A stretch of DNA of 24,972 nt from Candidatus Njordarchaeum guaymasense (lineage in GTDB: Archaea; Asgardarchaeota; Njordarchaeia; Njordarchaeales; Njordarchaeaceae), in the NCBI GenBank assembly GCA_030587605.1, contig JAUQYT010000144.1:1-24972 (forward strand), given 5' to 3'. Below are positions 7,452 through 15,111 of the stretch, piece after piece. A program made the translations under genes and the position numbers. The notes below the pieces were generated by a model. The model searched no databases and was not told where the DNA came from. It saw nothing but the letters and a program-made list of their open reading frames with translations. How positions within the stretch are numbered: the first letter of the stretch is position 1; each line of letters begins with the position of its first letter.

Positions 7452-7459
7452 CATATATA
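7452..7459 (-). promoter_or_regulatory. TATA-like box for the ACR3 gene
   Basis: The minus strand reads CTATATATGC. Initiation about 25 bases downstream (near 7430) gives a leader of about 50 bases before the ATG at 7381. This supports the shorter ACR3 start. Confidence 0.45.
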
Positions 7460-7634
7460 GCTTGTTGTACTCAATTCGAAAGCGGCAAAAGATCATCTAT
7501 GCTCTCTGTTGAGAAGATTGTTTATGAGATTACTAGTCGATGATCGGTAAGAATGGATGTGTCACAGCGGTTGCTGCTTCTCGTTTGTCTGCTGTTGGTC
7601 TCTGTGTGCGTCTGGTGGAGGTTATCTATCAGCA

Positions 7635-7647
7635 AAAAACATATTTG
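7635..7647 (+). promoter_or_regulatory. TATA-like box with A-rich upstream element for arsR
   Basis: AAAAAACATATTT lies about 40 bases before the arsR ATG and resembles an archaeal BRE/TATA pair. The repressor operator should lie between here and 7460, but no clear dyad was found. Confidence 0.35.
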
Positions 7648-7681
7648 GCATCGTTGATATGAGCTAGCGGCGGGTGAGAAT

Positions 7682-8071
7682 ATGTCGAAAAGCCTTTTAC
7701 ATCGGAGATTGGCAAGGTTGGCTACCTCGCCGTATTGTCGCGGCATAGATTCTTCTAGATATGCGGAGGAGTTAAGGGCGCTTGCTGCCAAGGTAGCGAA
7801 CAAAGATTTGGCCATCAAGGAAAGCCGGCTCTTCAAGGCTTTAAGTGACGACAGCAGAATCAGAATATTGAAGCTGCTGATGGTGCGCAGGATGTGCGTT
7901 TGTGAGATAATGGCTGCACTTGACATAGCGCAACCGACTGCGTCTCATCACCTAGGGCTGTTGGAGAAGGAGGGCTTGCTAGAAAGAAGGAAAGAGGGCA
8001 AGTGGGCTTACTATTCTCTTGCAAACCCAAAGATTGTTGAGGCCATAAAGCGACTTGTATCACTGAAGTAG
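7682..8071 (+). CDS. arsR: ArsR-family metalloid-responsive repressor
   Basis: A 129-residue winged-helix regulator with LFKALSDDSRIRILKLLM, the metal-site motif MCVCEIM (Cys72, Cys74), the recognition helix QPTASHHLGLLEKEGL and the wing ERRKEGKWAYYSL. In classical ArsR, As(III) bound at the CVC of this helix releases DNA. The first 45 residues (MSKSLLHRRLARLATSPYC...) are an extension that includes Cys19, a possible third ligand. The start ATG is preceded by GGGTGAG. Divergence from the ACR3 exporter supports arsenite sensing and self-regulation of both genes. Confidence 0.9.
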   Translation: MSKSLLHRRLARLATSPYCRGIDSSRYAEELRALAAKVANKDLAIKESRLFKALSDDSRIRILKLLMVRRMCVCEIMAALDIAQPTASHHLGLLEKEGLLERRKEGKWAYYSLANPKIVEAIKRLVSLK

Positions 8072-8093
8072 AAAAACTCAACGTGGTCGTCCC

Positions 8094-8534
8094 CTATCTC
8101 TCAACCGTTATCTCGGGTTCAATGACTACCTCAGGTCTTATTGATTCTGCTACTAGACTGAATTTCCTAGCTAACTGCATCGCCTGTCTGACCTTCTCTT
8201 CCGTCGTCATTTTGGCTACTATTCTTGGTCTTAGAATCAGCTTCGTAAAGACGGATGTTCTATCAAGTCTGTCCTGGACTGTCCCCTCCGCTTCACACTC
8301 ATAGGACAGGAGTTCTATCTTCATTCTCTCCGCGATCCAAAGGAACACCATGTGCACGCACATGTTCAGCGAAGCTACGAAGCCGTCCTCTGGAGTCATC
8401 ACTCCATGTTTTCCATGAAGAATTGGAGGAGCGCTAAAATCCATTCGGGTGCCATTCCCACACTCAAGGCTGCCCGTATTCCCGCCCAACCAAGTTACCT
8501 TAGTTCTGTAGATTGGCAAGAACCACCACACCAC
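8094..8534 (-). CDS. OsmC-family protein with a single catalytic-type cysteine
   Basis: A 146-residue protein. VTWLGGNTGSLECGNGTRMD is the first sheet, then GVMTPEDGFVASLNMCVHMVFL with the first OsmC cysteine (Cys59), and LRPRIVAKMTTEEKVRQAMQ leading to ARKFSLVAESI. OsmC/Ohr proteins reduce peroxides with two cysteines. The second normally sits in a CPVS-type motif that here reads SLVA, so it appears lost. A sulfur carrier, acyl or one-cysteine redox role is possible. The start is GTG at 8532-8534 with AGGGGTG directly upstream; no better start precedes the conserved first strand. It is last in the minus-strand run with gcvH-like and the DGC genes, 62 bases after the GcvH stop. Confidence 0.75.
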   Translation of the reverse strand: MVWWFLPIYRTKVTWLGGNTGSLECGNGTRMDFSAPPILHGKHGVMTPEDGFVASLNMCVHMVFLWIAERMKIELLSYECEAEGTVQDRLDRTSVFTKLILRPRIVAKMTTEEKVRQAMQLARKFSLVAESIRPEVVIEPEITVER

Positions 8535-8596
8535 CCCTACATATTTGGCTTTACAGTAAACACGATGATCTCAGGGACAACGTCATATTGACATGT

Positions 8597-9045
8597 CTAC
8601 TTACCTAGCGTGGATTGAACCTCACTGATCTTCCTCTTCATTAACTCAAAATAGGAACTGTCCGATAGCAAGTGTCTGAACTCCTCCGTGTCACTCGCTT
8701 CAACTGCGACTATCCAGCCCTTACCATATGGGTCGCTGTTCAGGAGCCCAGGCTCATCAAGAACCTTATCGTTTCTTTCGACAACATTGCCGGAGATAGG
8801 TGTAGGAACTGAGATGATAGTCTTCACAGTTTCAAACTGCGCCACCTCACTGCCCCTATCAAAAGCTCTGCCCAACTCAGGCAATTGTGCGATTACTACG
8901 TCTCCACTCGTTTTCTGAAGGAAATCAGTTATCCCAATCCTCCACCTTCTCTCACCCGCGCCAGCCAGGCATCGTCCTCAGAGTACTTGATGCCTTTAGC
9001 CACTCTGAAGATGAACTTGTCGACAGTAAATTCAAGAAACTCCAT
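8597..9045 (-). pseudogene. GcvH-like lipoyl-carrier protein, one frameshift
   Basis: Two frames together make a full H-protein of about 149 residues. The N-terminal part (8929-9045, MEFLEFTVDKFIFRVAKGIK, then YSEDDAWLARVREGGG) ends at TAA. Another frame continues with IGITDFLQKTSGDVVIAQLP, ELGRAFDRG, then FETVKTIISVPTPISG with the lipoylated Lys, and LLNSDPYGKGWIVAVE. The break is near 8938-8945, where one base seems missing from a G-rich run (coding strand GGTGGAGGATTGGG); no classic slippery heptamer is seen. It may be a true mutation, an assembly error or a recoding site. Start ATG 9045 has GTAGGAAG upstream and lies five bases after the DGC stop, so it is translationally linked to them. 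With no other glycine-cleavage genes nearby, a sulfur-related lipoate carrier role is as likely as glycine cleavage. Confidence 0.8.
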
Positions 9046-9049
9046 CTTC

Positions 9050-9529
9050 CTACATCTCCCTTCTCTCATTCACTTTGCTTTGAGCGCTCACGTGATCTTC
9101 GATGATTGCAGCGACCTTGGAAGCAATGGCGCTTGCCAACTCTACACCCTTTGACTCAAGTTCCCTTCGCGACTCCGTCTTGAGCTTGATGTGTTCTCTC
9201 TCCATGAAGTCGGTAACCACAAACGATGCTATGGGTTGACCCCCAACCTTCTCAACACTCCTTCTTGCGCAGAGCTTATCACAACCATCTATTGTAATAG
9301 TCGGAGACTTGGTTACAAATCGTCTCTCTTCCTCGCCTCCAGCTAAGAAGAGCGGAATACAGATCGTCATCGTTTCACTTGGTTTGAGTTCTTCGAGAAC
9401 CTTCCTTGCAGCCACTCTGGAAACCATTCCTTCAGGGATCTCTTCCCCGCTACATGTGACCACTCCTACCTTGTTCTCTGTCCAATTTCCATGTCCACTC
9501 AATTCAGGGACCTCCTCAAAATCAAACAT
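9050..9529 (-). CDS. DGC-domain putative zinc-binding protein 2
   Basis: A 159-residue protein named for its motif TITIDGCDKLCARRSVEKVG (Asp81-Gly82-Cys83, Cys87). Two earlier cysteines lie in VGVVTCSGEEIPEGM (Cys26) and TICIPLFL (Cys57), so four cysteines occupy the family's usual places and could bind zinc or another soft metal, or relay thiols. DGC proteins have no firmly established function that I know of. There is an unusual N-terminal tail of about 18 acidic residues. Its ATG overlaps the end of the upstream DGC gene by eight bases, indicating coupled translation. It is a paralogue of that gene. Confidence 0.8.
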   Translation of the reverse strand: MFDFEEVPELSGHGNWTENKVGVVTCSGEEIPEGMVSRVAARKVLEELKPSETMTICIPLFLAGGEEERRFVTKSPTITIDGCDKLCARRSVEKVGGQPIASFVVTDFMEREHIKLKTESRRELESKGVELASAIASKVAAIIEDHVSAQSKVNERREM

Positions 9530-9938
9530 TTTTCTCTAATAGGCTATCGACTTCGGAACATATTTGTTCGGCAATCTTCCGCGCGAGTTCCCTTCCGCCA
9601 GGTCCGGGCTCGAGTACCGAGCTGATTGAAGGCTTCAGATCCTTAAAGGTCCTCATGAACTCTGGCACAGTGAAAGCCTTGACCCGAGAAGCGCCAGCAT
9701 TTTCAGCGGACACTTTTGCGCACTTGTTAGGGCATCCATCAATCGTTATACGCTTGTGGTTTACAACAAGGTTAACGGACTCCTTGTCTTTGAGCGCAAC
9801 TAATGGGAGACAAGTAGTCACAGTATCTTCTCTTCTCATGTCGTCTATGACGTGGTAGAGGATCATACGCGTAATTGATCCAAGAACCTTACCTATGCCG
9901 CTACATGCCAGCAGAACTACATTGCGTTTCCCACTCAA
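9522..9938 (-). CDS. DGC-domain putative zinc-binding protein 1
   Basis: A 138-residue paralogue of the next gene: NVVLLACSGIGKVLGSITRM (Cys12), TTCLPLVAL (Cys43), and ITIDGCPNKCAKVSAENAGA (Cys69, Cys73), followed by a helical C-terminus. The start is TTG at 9936-9938, with AAGGAC about ten bases before it; the first strand follows at once and no ATG is available. First gene of the minus-strand DGC-DGC-gcvH-osmC run, divergent from the thioredoxin-like gene across about 120 bases. A role in metal, sulfur or metalloid thiol chemistry fits the neighbours but is inferred. Confidence 0.8.
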   Translation of the reverse strand: MSGKRNVVLLACSGIGKVLGSITRMILYHVIDDMRREDTVTTCLPLVALKDKESVNLVVNHKRITIDGCPNKCAKVSAENAGASRVKAFTVPEFMRTFKDLKPSISSVLEPGPGGRELARKIAEQICSEVDSLLEKNV

Positions 9939-10014
9939 TTTGGCTCAGTCCTTCTTCTCTTTTCGTCTGACGTATGTAAGCTATCTAGCTAAGTTGTTTG
10001 ACAAGCCACAACAT

Positions 10015-10022
10015 ATTTATAA
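10015..10022 (+). promoter_or_regulatory. TATA-like box for the thioredoxin-like gene
   Basis: ATTTATAA, within ACATATTTATAAAC, lies 36 bases before the ATG at 10058. This predicts a leader of about ten bases. Confidence 0.45.
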
Positions 10023-10057
10023 ACTTGAATATGTACTTTGTGATTCGATGACGCCAG

Positions 10058-10363
10058 ATGCAGAAACAAATTAGTTCAGAAGGTGGCGGACTATTGGATA
10101 AGAAAGTCAAGGTTGAAGTGTTCATTCCTACAGGTTCATGTGCTTGCATGTGGCAAAGCTTCATGGACAAGTTATGGAGCGTCGTCCTAGAATTCAAGGA
10201 CAGAATCGATTTTGAGGTCAAACCAGCTTTTTCGGATGCGGCTTTGAAATATGGTCTCAGATCGACTAAGGCCGTGGTAGTCAACGGGAGCACCAAGATG
10301 AGCGAGTTTACATTCAACGCGCAGAAACTCGAAGAAGCCATTCGCAGTGAGGTGGAGAAATAG
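10058..10363 (+). CDS. Thioredoxin-fold protein with a CxC motif
   Basis: A 101-residue protein. The first strand KVKVEVFIPTGS runs into SCACMWQSFMDKLW, with Cys28-Ala-Cys30 where thioredoxins have CxxC. A second strand (IDFEVKPAFSDAALKYGL) and TKAVVVNGSTKMSEFTFNAQ complete the pattern, but the cis-proline after the second helix is not obvious. CxC is also found in some disulfide isomerases and small-protein reductants. The start is ATG 10058, just after a good TATA box. Divergence from the DGC-GcvH-OsmC genes, which also concern thiols or metals, suggests a shared theme. Fold call moderate, function unknown. Confidence 0.65.
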   Translation: MQKQISSEGGGLLDKKVKVEVFIPTGSCACMWQSFMDKLWSVVLEFKDRIDFEVKPAFSDAALKYGLRSTKAVVVNGSTKMSEFTFNAQKLEEAIRSEVEK

Positions 10364-10498
10364 GGCCTGACACATATGAGCGAGAGAAGGCTCTACGATA
10401 CTACCCTTGCCAGAATTATAGAATAGGTAGGTCTCAATGCCCCTCCCTGCAAAGTTTGCTGTAGCACTGCATTATACAAGAAAAAAGCGGAGAGAGTT

Positions 10499-12163
10499 TC
10501 AGGACTCGGTTGGCGCTGGCTCTTCGTGTTCGCTCGAGGGTTCGCTTTTGTCGGAAGATTCTTCGCCCTTCTTCTTCTTCCTCCTAAAGATCTTGCTCAC
10601 GGGTTTCTTGACGGCTTCGTAGGGCGCCTTGACAATCGTCTTGGCTACGGGCTTGACGATGCTGTAAGGCTTCTTGACGATCGAGTAAGATGATTTGAGG
10701 ATTGAGTACGGGAACTGAGCCATTCTCTGGAATCCCTCGACACCAGAGAAGTTACTTAGTCCCTTCTTCACCTCGGACATTAGCTCGTTTACGATGACAT
10801 CGTGCTCGACTTCCCCAACCTCTTGCACCATTGTCAATCGGTGGATAGAGTACATGCCAATCAGGACTGCAAGCAGAAAAACGAAATCCCATTGGTGGAG
10901 AACCAGTGTCGGGAAGGAGATCTCACCTCCTGGGCTTGCAAGTCTGATCGTCCAAGAGAGCTGATTTCCCCTTAGGAGGTCAGCGAGCACACCTCCGAGT
11001 ATAGGGGCGAAGCCCGCGGCTAGCGAATTCATGAATCCGGTTGTGGCAAGGTAGGAGGTTGCTTGCCCCTTGGGTGAGAGCTTAAGTCCAATGTTCTGAG
11101 AAGCCAGAGTAACACCTGCAGTTGCGATGCCCGTTAAGATGTGTATGATCACAAGAAGGGGTAAAGTCAGTAAGTACCACCCGTACATTGCTGTGAAGAT
11201 CCAGAGGAAGATGCAGATAAGATATAGAGGACTGCAGACCGTCAATACAGACTTGTTACTGTATCGGTCTGAGAATTTTCCCCAGATCTGCAGGAACCCG
11301 ATGTTCATTAGTTGACTCAATACCATGAGTAGGATTACTGCTGATATCTCGAGACCTATTACTGTGAGCATGTAGACGATGAAGAAGGGTGCCGCCATGT
11401 TGATGGCGAAGTTCCAGACAGCTAGGAAAACGACGAGTTTCTTGAAATTTGCGTCTTTGAAGGGTTGCAGAATCAACTTTAGCAGTCTTCGCTCACCTTC
11501 TGGTGGTGCCATTCGTGGTTCAGGGGTTTTTGATATGAAGTAAATGCTTATCATACCGGCAATGAACCCCATTAAAAAAAGGAGGGAGTATCCATACGGC
11601 TGGTAGCCAACGGATTGACCTTTTAGGAAATCGATGTAGAACCCAGCGAAAACCACCAAAGGAATACTCACTGTCGTGCCTAGCTTCATTCGTCTGGAGA
11701 AGAAAGCTCCAAGTTTATCTTGAGGCACCAGATCTCTCCACCAGGAGTTACGGCTGCACGTTCCTAGGGCACCGATACTTGCATTCAGGAGGACGGCCGC
11801 TACTAGGCAAACTAGTCCTAGTTCAGGGGCGAACAGGAACGGGATCAGCGCCACAAACAACCATATTGACCTGCCTGCAATCGATGTGTAAATTGCGATC
11901 GTTCGTCTGACCCGATATTTCTCAACGACGTAGATCGAAGGTATCTGGAGCAGTTGCGTCAAAGGAATGATGGCCATAAGAAGTCCGATCGCAGTGTTAG
12001 GGGCTCCAAGCGACAGTGCGAAGCCTATAAGGAAGGCACCTTGGGTTAACGTAATCATCGACTGAGAGAACAGTCCATCTCTGATGAGGTTTCTGAGGCC
12101 GACTTGAATTTCTTCCTCAGTGAAGGTGTCTTTGACTGGAAACCTACCTTTAAACAGCCTCAT
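10499..12163 (-). CDS. MFS transporter 1 with long charged C-terminal tail
   Basis: A 554-residue major-facilitator protein with about twelve hydrophobic spans. After a soluble start (TFTEEEIQVGLRNLIRDGLF) the first span is QSMITLTQGAFLIGFALSLG. The loop after span 2 (YVVEKYRVRRTIAI) is a degenerate motif A. The central loop near residue 210-235 holds KTPEPRMAPPEGERRLLK. The last 85 or so residues are cytosolic, with repeated YSI(L/V)K/KP units (FPYSILKSSYSIVKKPYSIV), then RRKKKK and an acidic end. Substrate unknown. ATG start at 12161-12163, 35 bases after MFS transporter 2, so co-transcribed. The two clearly arose by tandem duplication. Confidence 0.88.
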   Translation of the reverse strand: MRLFKGRFPVKDTFTEEEIQVGLRNLIRDGLFSQSMITLTQGAFLIGFALSLGAPNTAIGLLMAIIPLTQLLQIPSIYVVEKYRVRRTIAIYTSIAGRSIWLFVALIPFLFAPELGLVCLVAAVLLNASIGALGTCSRNSWWRDLVPQDKLGAFFSRRMKLGTTVSIPLVVFAGFYIDFLKGQSVGYQPYGYSLLFLMGFIAGMISIYFISKTPEPRMAPPEGERRLLKLILQPFKDANFKKLVVFLAVWNFAINMAAPFFIVYMLTVIGLEISAVILLMVLSQLMNIGFLQIWGKFSDRYSNKSVLTVCSPLYLICIFLWIFTAMYGWYLLTLPLLVIIHILTGIATAGVTLASQNIGLKLSPKGQATSYLATTGFMNSLAAGFAPILGGVLADLLRGNQLSWTIRLASPGGEISFPTLVLHQWDFVFLLAVLIGMYSIHRLTMVQEVGEVEHDVIVNELMSEVKKGLSNFSGVEGFQRMAQFPYSILKSSYSIVKKPYSIVKPVAKTIVKAPYEAVKKPVSKIFRRKKKKGEESSDKSEPSSEHEEPAPTES

Positions 12164-12198
12164 TTCAAAACACTCTCAACTGGGTGTGATCAATCCTT

Positions 12199-13818
12199 CT
12201 ATGCTGTCTTTTCAGCCTTCCTAGAGGCCTCACCTGGCTTAGTGGATTGAGCTTTGTCTTCCTCAGGTTCGGTGGTGGTTTCGTCTTTTTTCCTTTTTAG
12301 GTGTTTGACGAGTTCCGTCGGTTTTAGGTGTCTGATGAGTGAGTACTGGAATTCAACCATTCTCTGCAGACCAACAGCGCTTGAGACACTTCTCAGTCCT
12401 CTTTTCACCTCAGTCATAAGTTCCTTAACGACGATTTGCTCTTTGACCTCTCCGACTTCCTGCACCATCGCCAATCGGTGGATCGAATATATGCCAATTA
12501 GGACTGCAAAGAAAAAGACGAACTCCCATTGACGGAAGTTGAGTGTCTGGAAAGCCAGTTCCCCCGTTGGCGTTGTCCATCTCAGGGTCCAGGAAAGTTC
12601 GGTTCCCGCCAACGAGTCGGCTAAGGCACCTCCGAGGACTGGCGCGAAGCCTGCGGCTAATGAGTTGGTGAAACTGTTTGTAGCCAGGTATGTGGTTGCC
12701 TGTCCCTTTGGCGCGAGTTTGAGTCCAATGTTCCCTGAAGCTAGAGAAATCCCAGCAGTTGAAATGCCCATGAGTAGGTGTATTGTGATCAGCAGAGGTA
12801 TCGTTATTGCGCCCCACCCCGGAATGCCGGTGAAGGTCCAGAGGAAAATGCAGATTATGAACAGGGGCCCGCATACGCCGAGAACGGACTTGTTGCTGAA
12901 ACGATCCGAAAACCTCCCCCAGAGCTGCAGAAATGCTATGTTCATTAGTAGACTCAGCGTCATGAGAACAATGACTACGGACATCTCTAATCCTAGGATT
13001 GTGAGCATATAGACTGTGAAGAATGGAGCAGCTAGGTTGACGGCGAAATTCCACACGCCAAGGAACACGATGAGTTTCTTGAAGTTCAAGTCCTTGAAAG
13101 GCTGCAAGATCTGCCTGAGGAACCCTTGACTCTTCTCGCTAACCTCCATTCGGGGTTCCGGTATGCGCGACAAGAAGTAAATACCGATCATGCCGGCAAC
13201 GAATCCCAACATGAAAAGTATGGAGTAGCCGTATAACTCAAAATCAGGAAACAGCTTCTTACTGACGTCAATGAAGAAACCTGAGGCTACGAAGATGGGA
13301 ATACTAACAGCGGTAGCTAACATCATACGTCTTGAGAACACAGACCCCAATCGATCTTGCGGTATGAGGTCATGCATCCAAGAGTTCCAACTGGTTGTTG
13401 AGACAGCGCCGATGCTCGTGCTGAGCAAAAGCGCTATCATAAGAAAGATCAGCCCCACTTGAGGGGAGAACAGGAACGGTATCAAGCCTATAAGTAATAG
13501 AAAAGTCCTGGATGCCGCTGACGCGTAAACGCTGATCGCTCGTCTGACGCGGTATTTCTCTACAACGTAGATAGAGGGTATCTGGATCAGTTGTGTCAGA
13601 GGAATTATGGCAGAGAGAAGTCCAATGACCAAGTTTGGGGCTCCAAGCTTCAAAGCGAAGCCAACGAGGAATGCGCCTTGCGTCAAGGACACCATGGACT
13701 GAGAACATATGCCGTCCCTAGTGACGTTCTTGAACCCGATACTAAGTTCCTCTTCCGTTAGTTCTTCTTTCACGGCGAATCTCTTGGACGGGCTCATATT
13801 TGATCCCTTTGGAATCAT
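12199..13818 (-). CDS. MFS transporter 2 (tandem paralogue)
   Basis: A 539-residue paralogue of the following gene, alike over nearly its whole length (for example EEELSIGFKNVTRDGICSQS and IPLTQLIQIPSIYVVEKYRV). About twelve spans, a central loop SRIPEPRMEVSEKSQGFLRQ, and a charged tail of about 50 residues that lacks the YSIVK repeats of its neighbour and ends in KAEKTA. Two starts are possible: ATG 13818 (nearly leaderless behind the TATA-like box at 13848-13858) or ATG 13797 (MSPSKRF), which has AAAGGGATC at ribosome-site distance. Substrate unknown. Confidence 0.88.
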   Translation of the reverse strand: MIPKGSNMSPSKRFAVKEELTEEELSIGFKNVTRDGICSQSMVSLTQGAFLVGFALKLGAPNLVIGLLSAIIPLTQLIQIPSIYVVEKYRVRRAISVYASAASRTFLLLIGLIPFLFSPQVGLIFLMIALLLSTSIGAVSTTSWNSWMHDLIPQDRLGSVFSRRMMLATAVSIPIFVASGFFIDVSKKLFPDFELYGYSILFMLGFVAGMIGIYFLSRIPEPRMEVSEKSQGFLRQILQPFKDLNFKKLIVFLGVWNFAVNLAAPFFTVYMLTILGLEMSVVIVLMTLSLLMNIAFLQLWGRFSDRFSNKSVLGVCGPLFIICIFLWTFTGIPGWGAITIPLLITIHLLMGISTAGISLASGNIGLKLAPKGQATTYLATNSFTNSLAAGFAPVLGGALADSLAGTELSWTLRWTTPTGELAFQTLNFRQWEFVFFFAVLIGIYSIHRLAMVQEVGEVKEQIVVKELMTEVKRGLRSVSSAVGLQRMVEFQYSLIRHLKPTELVKHLKRKKDETTTEPEEDKAQSTKPGEASRKAEKTA

Positions 13819-13847
13819 TCGACAGTTTCAAACGCTACGACGCTATC

Positions 13848-13858
13848 CTATATAATTT
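13848..13858 (-). promoter_or_regulatory. TATA-like box for the MFS pair
   Basis: The minus strand reads AATTATATAGG. Initiation is expected near 13825, just before the first possible start codon. Confidence 0.45.
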
Positions 13859-13989
13859 GCGACGAGTGGGCCCGTCCTCTTAGTATTATTGCGACAAGGG
13901 CGGATGCTTCCTTCAAACTCAAAAAAGCAGAATTCCGTGGTAAACATTCTACCTCCCTTAAGGTATGGTTGGACTGTCAGGTAGATCCT

Positions 13990-15111
13990 TTAAATCCATT
14001 TCTTCTTCTTGAAATAGGCCAGCATTGTTAAGGCTACACTAAGGTTTAGGAGCATGATCAAGAGCCACCCTAATTCCCAATTGAGTGGTGGTATCTGCTG
14101 CTGGAAATTCATCCCGAAGACGCCAGTAACGAAGGTAAGCGGGATGAAGATGGTAGCTATGATGGTTAGCACTTTCATTATCTCGTTCATTCTGTTGCTT
14201 ATGCTTGTGACGTAGACTTCGAGCATGCTTGAGAACATGTCTCTAAAAGTCTCTACGTTGTCGATAACTTGGATTGAATGGTCGTAAACATCTCTCAAGT
14301 AGACCTTTGTTGTCTCCTTGACGAGGTCTGACTCACTTCTCTCGAAGCAATTAATGACTTCACGTAGTGGCCAGATTATTTTGCGAAGGAAAAGGAGTTC
14401 CCTTCTTAATCGGTGGACCTGAGTGAGAGTATCTCTCGTCGGGGCCTCTATCACGGCTTCTTCCAGTGTTTCCATTCTTTCCCCGATGCTTTCTAGGATC
14501 ACGAAATAGTTGTCGACTATGGCATCAATTAGAGAGAAGGCGAGGTAATCCGATCCCATTCTTCTCATGCGACCTTTTCCGCCTCTGAGCCTCTCTCTGA
14601 CGGGATCAAAGACATCTCCCACAGTTTCCTGGAAAGTTACGACATAGTTCGAACCGAGGACGAAGCTTACTTGTTCAGCAGTTATCTCATTCTTTTCCTT
14701 GCCATGGTAAAGCATTTTTAGGATGACGAAAATGTACTCGTCGGTTTCATCCATCTTGGGGCGTTCCCCTGTGTTGAGAATGTCTTCCATCGTTAGGGGG
14801 TGTACACCAAGGTGTACTCCTATTTTTTCTATGATATCGACTTGGTGTAGTCCATCTACGTTTACCCAGGTTATGCCGGGTCTGTCTTTAATGGGGAGGC
14901 ATTCCTCGATGGTGTCGACGACTTTTTCCTCGTAGCTATCCTGGTCGTAGCGTATTAGCGTAATCTTTACTTTCTCAGCTCTTTTCTCTCCTATGTGGAT
15001 AAGGGATCCTGGTGGAAGTCCGACCCTCTTCAGAGCCTTTTCATAAGCAGACTTCTTGAGCAATTTGTGTCCAGAAGACTTGTTCGGCAACCCATGCTCG
15101 CCTCTCACCAA
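13990..15111 (-). CDS. corA: CorA-family Mg2+/Co2+ channel
   Basis: A 373-residue protein with a long cytosolic N-terminal domain, a coiled helical stalk (ESIGERMETLEEAVIEAPTR and RLRRELLFLRKIIWPLREVI), and two C-terminal spans. The first span ends in the signature FVTGVFGMNF (GMN filter), and the second is followed by a basic tail KKKKWI. Such proteins form pentameric divalent-cation channels. The start is TTG 15111 or the next codon GTG 15108; GGGG five bases upstream favours either, and both precede the conserved region by about 40 residues. It stands alone on the minus strand behind a palindrome that may control it. Confidence 0.93.
   Translation of the reverse strand: MVRGEHGLPNKSSGHKLLKKSAYEKALKRVGLPPGSLIHIGEKRAEKVKITLIRYDQDSYEEKVVDTIEECLPIKDRPGITWVNVDGLHQVDIIEKIGVHLGVHPLTMEDILNTGERPKMDETDEYIFVILKMLYHGKEKNEITAEQVSFVLGSNYVVTFQETVGDVFDPVRERLRGGKGRMRRMGSDYLAFSLIDAIVDNYFVILESIGERMETLEEAVIEAPTRDTLTQVHRLRRELLFLRKIIWPLREVINCFERSESDLVKETTKVYLRDVYDHSIQVIDNVETFRDMFSSMLEVYVTSISNRMNEIMKVLTIIATIFIPLTFVTGVFGMNFQQQIPPLNWELGWLLIMLLNLSVALTMLAYFKKKKWI

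Noticed and set aside
8929..8950. Programmed -1 frameshift in the gcvH-like gene
   Set aside because: A -1 slip would restore the frame, but there is no X-XXY-YYZ slippery heptamer; deletion or sequencing error is simpler. Kept only as an open question.
12425..13054. 209-codon minus-strand ORF inside MFS transporter 2
   Set aside because: An alternative frame of a clearly coding transporter gene, with His/Arg-rich shadow composition.
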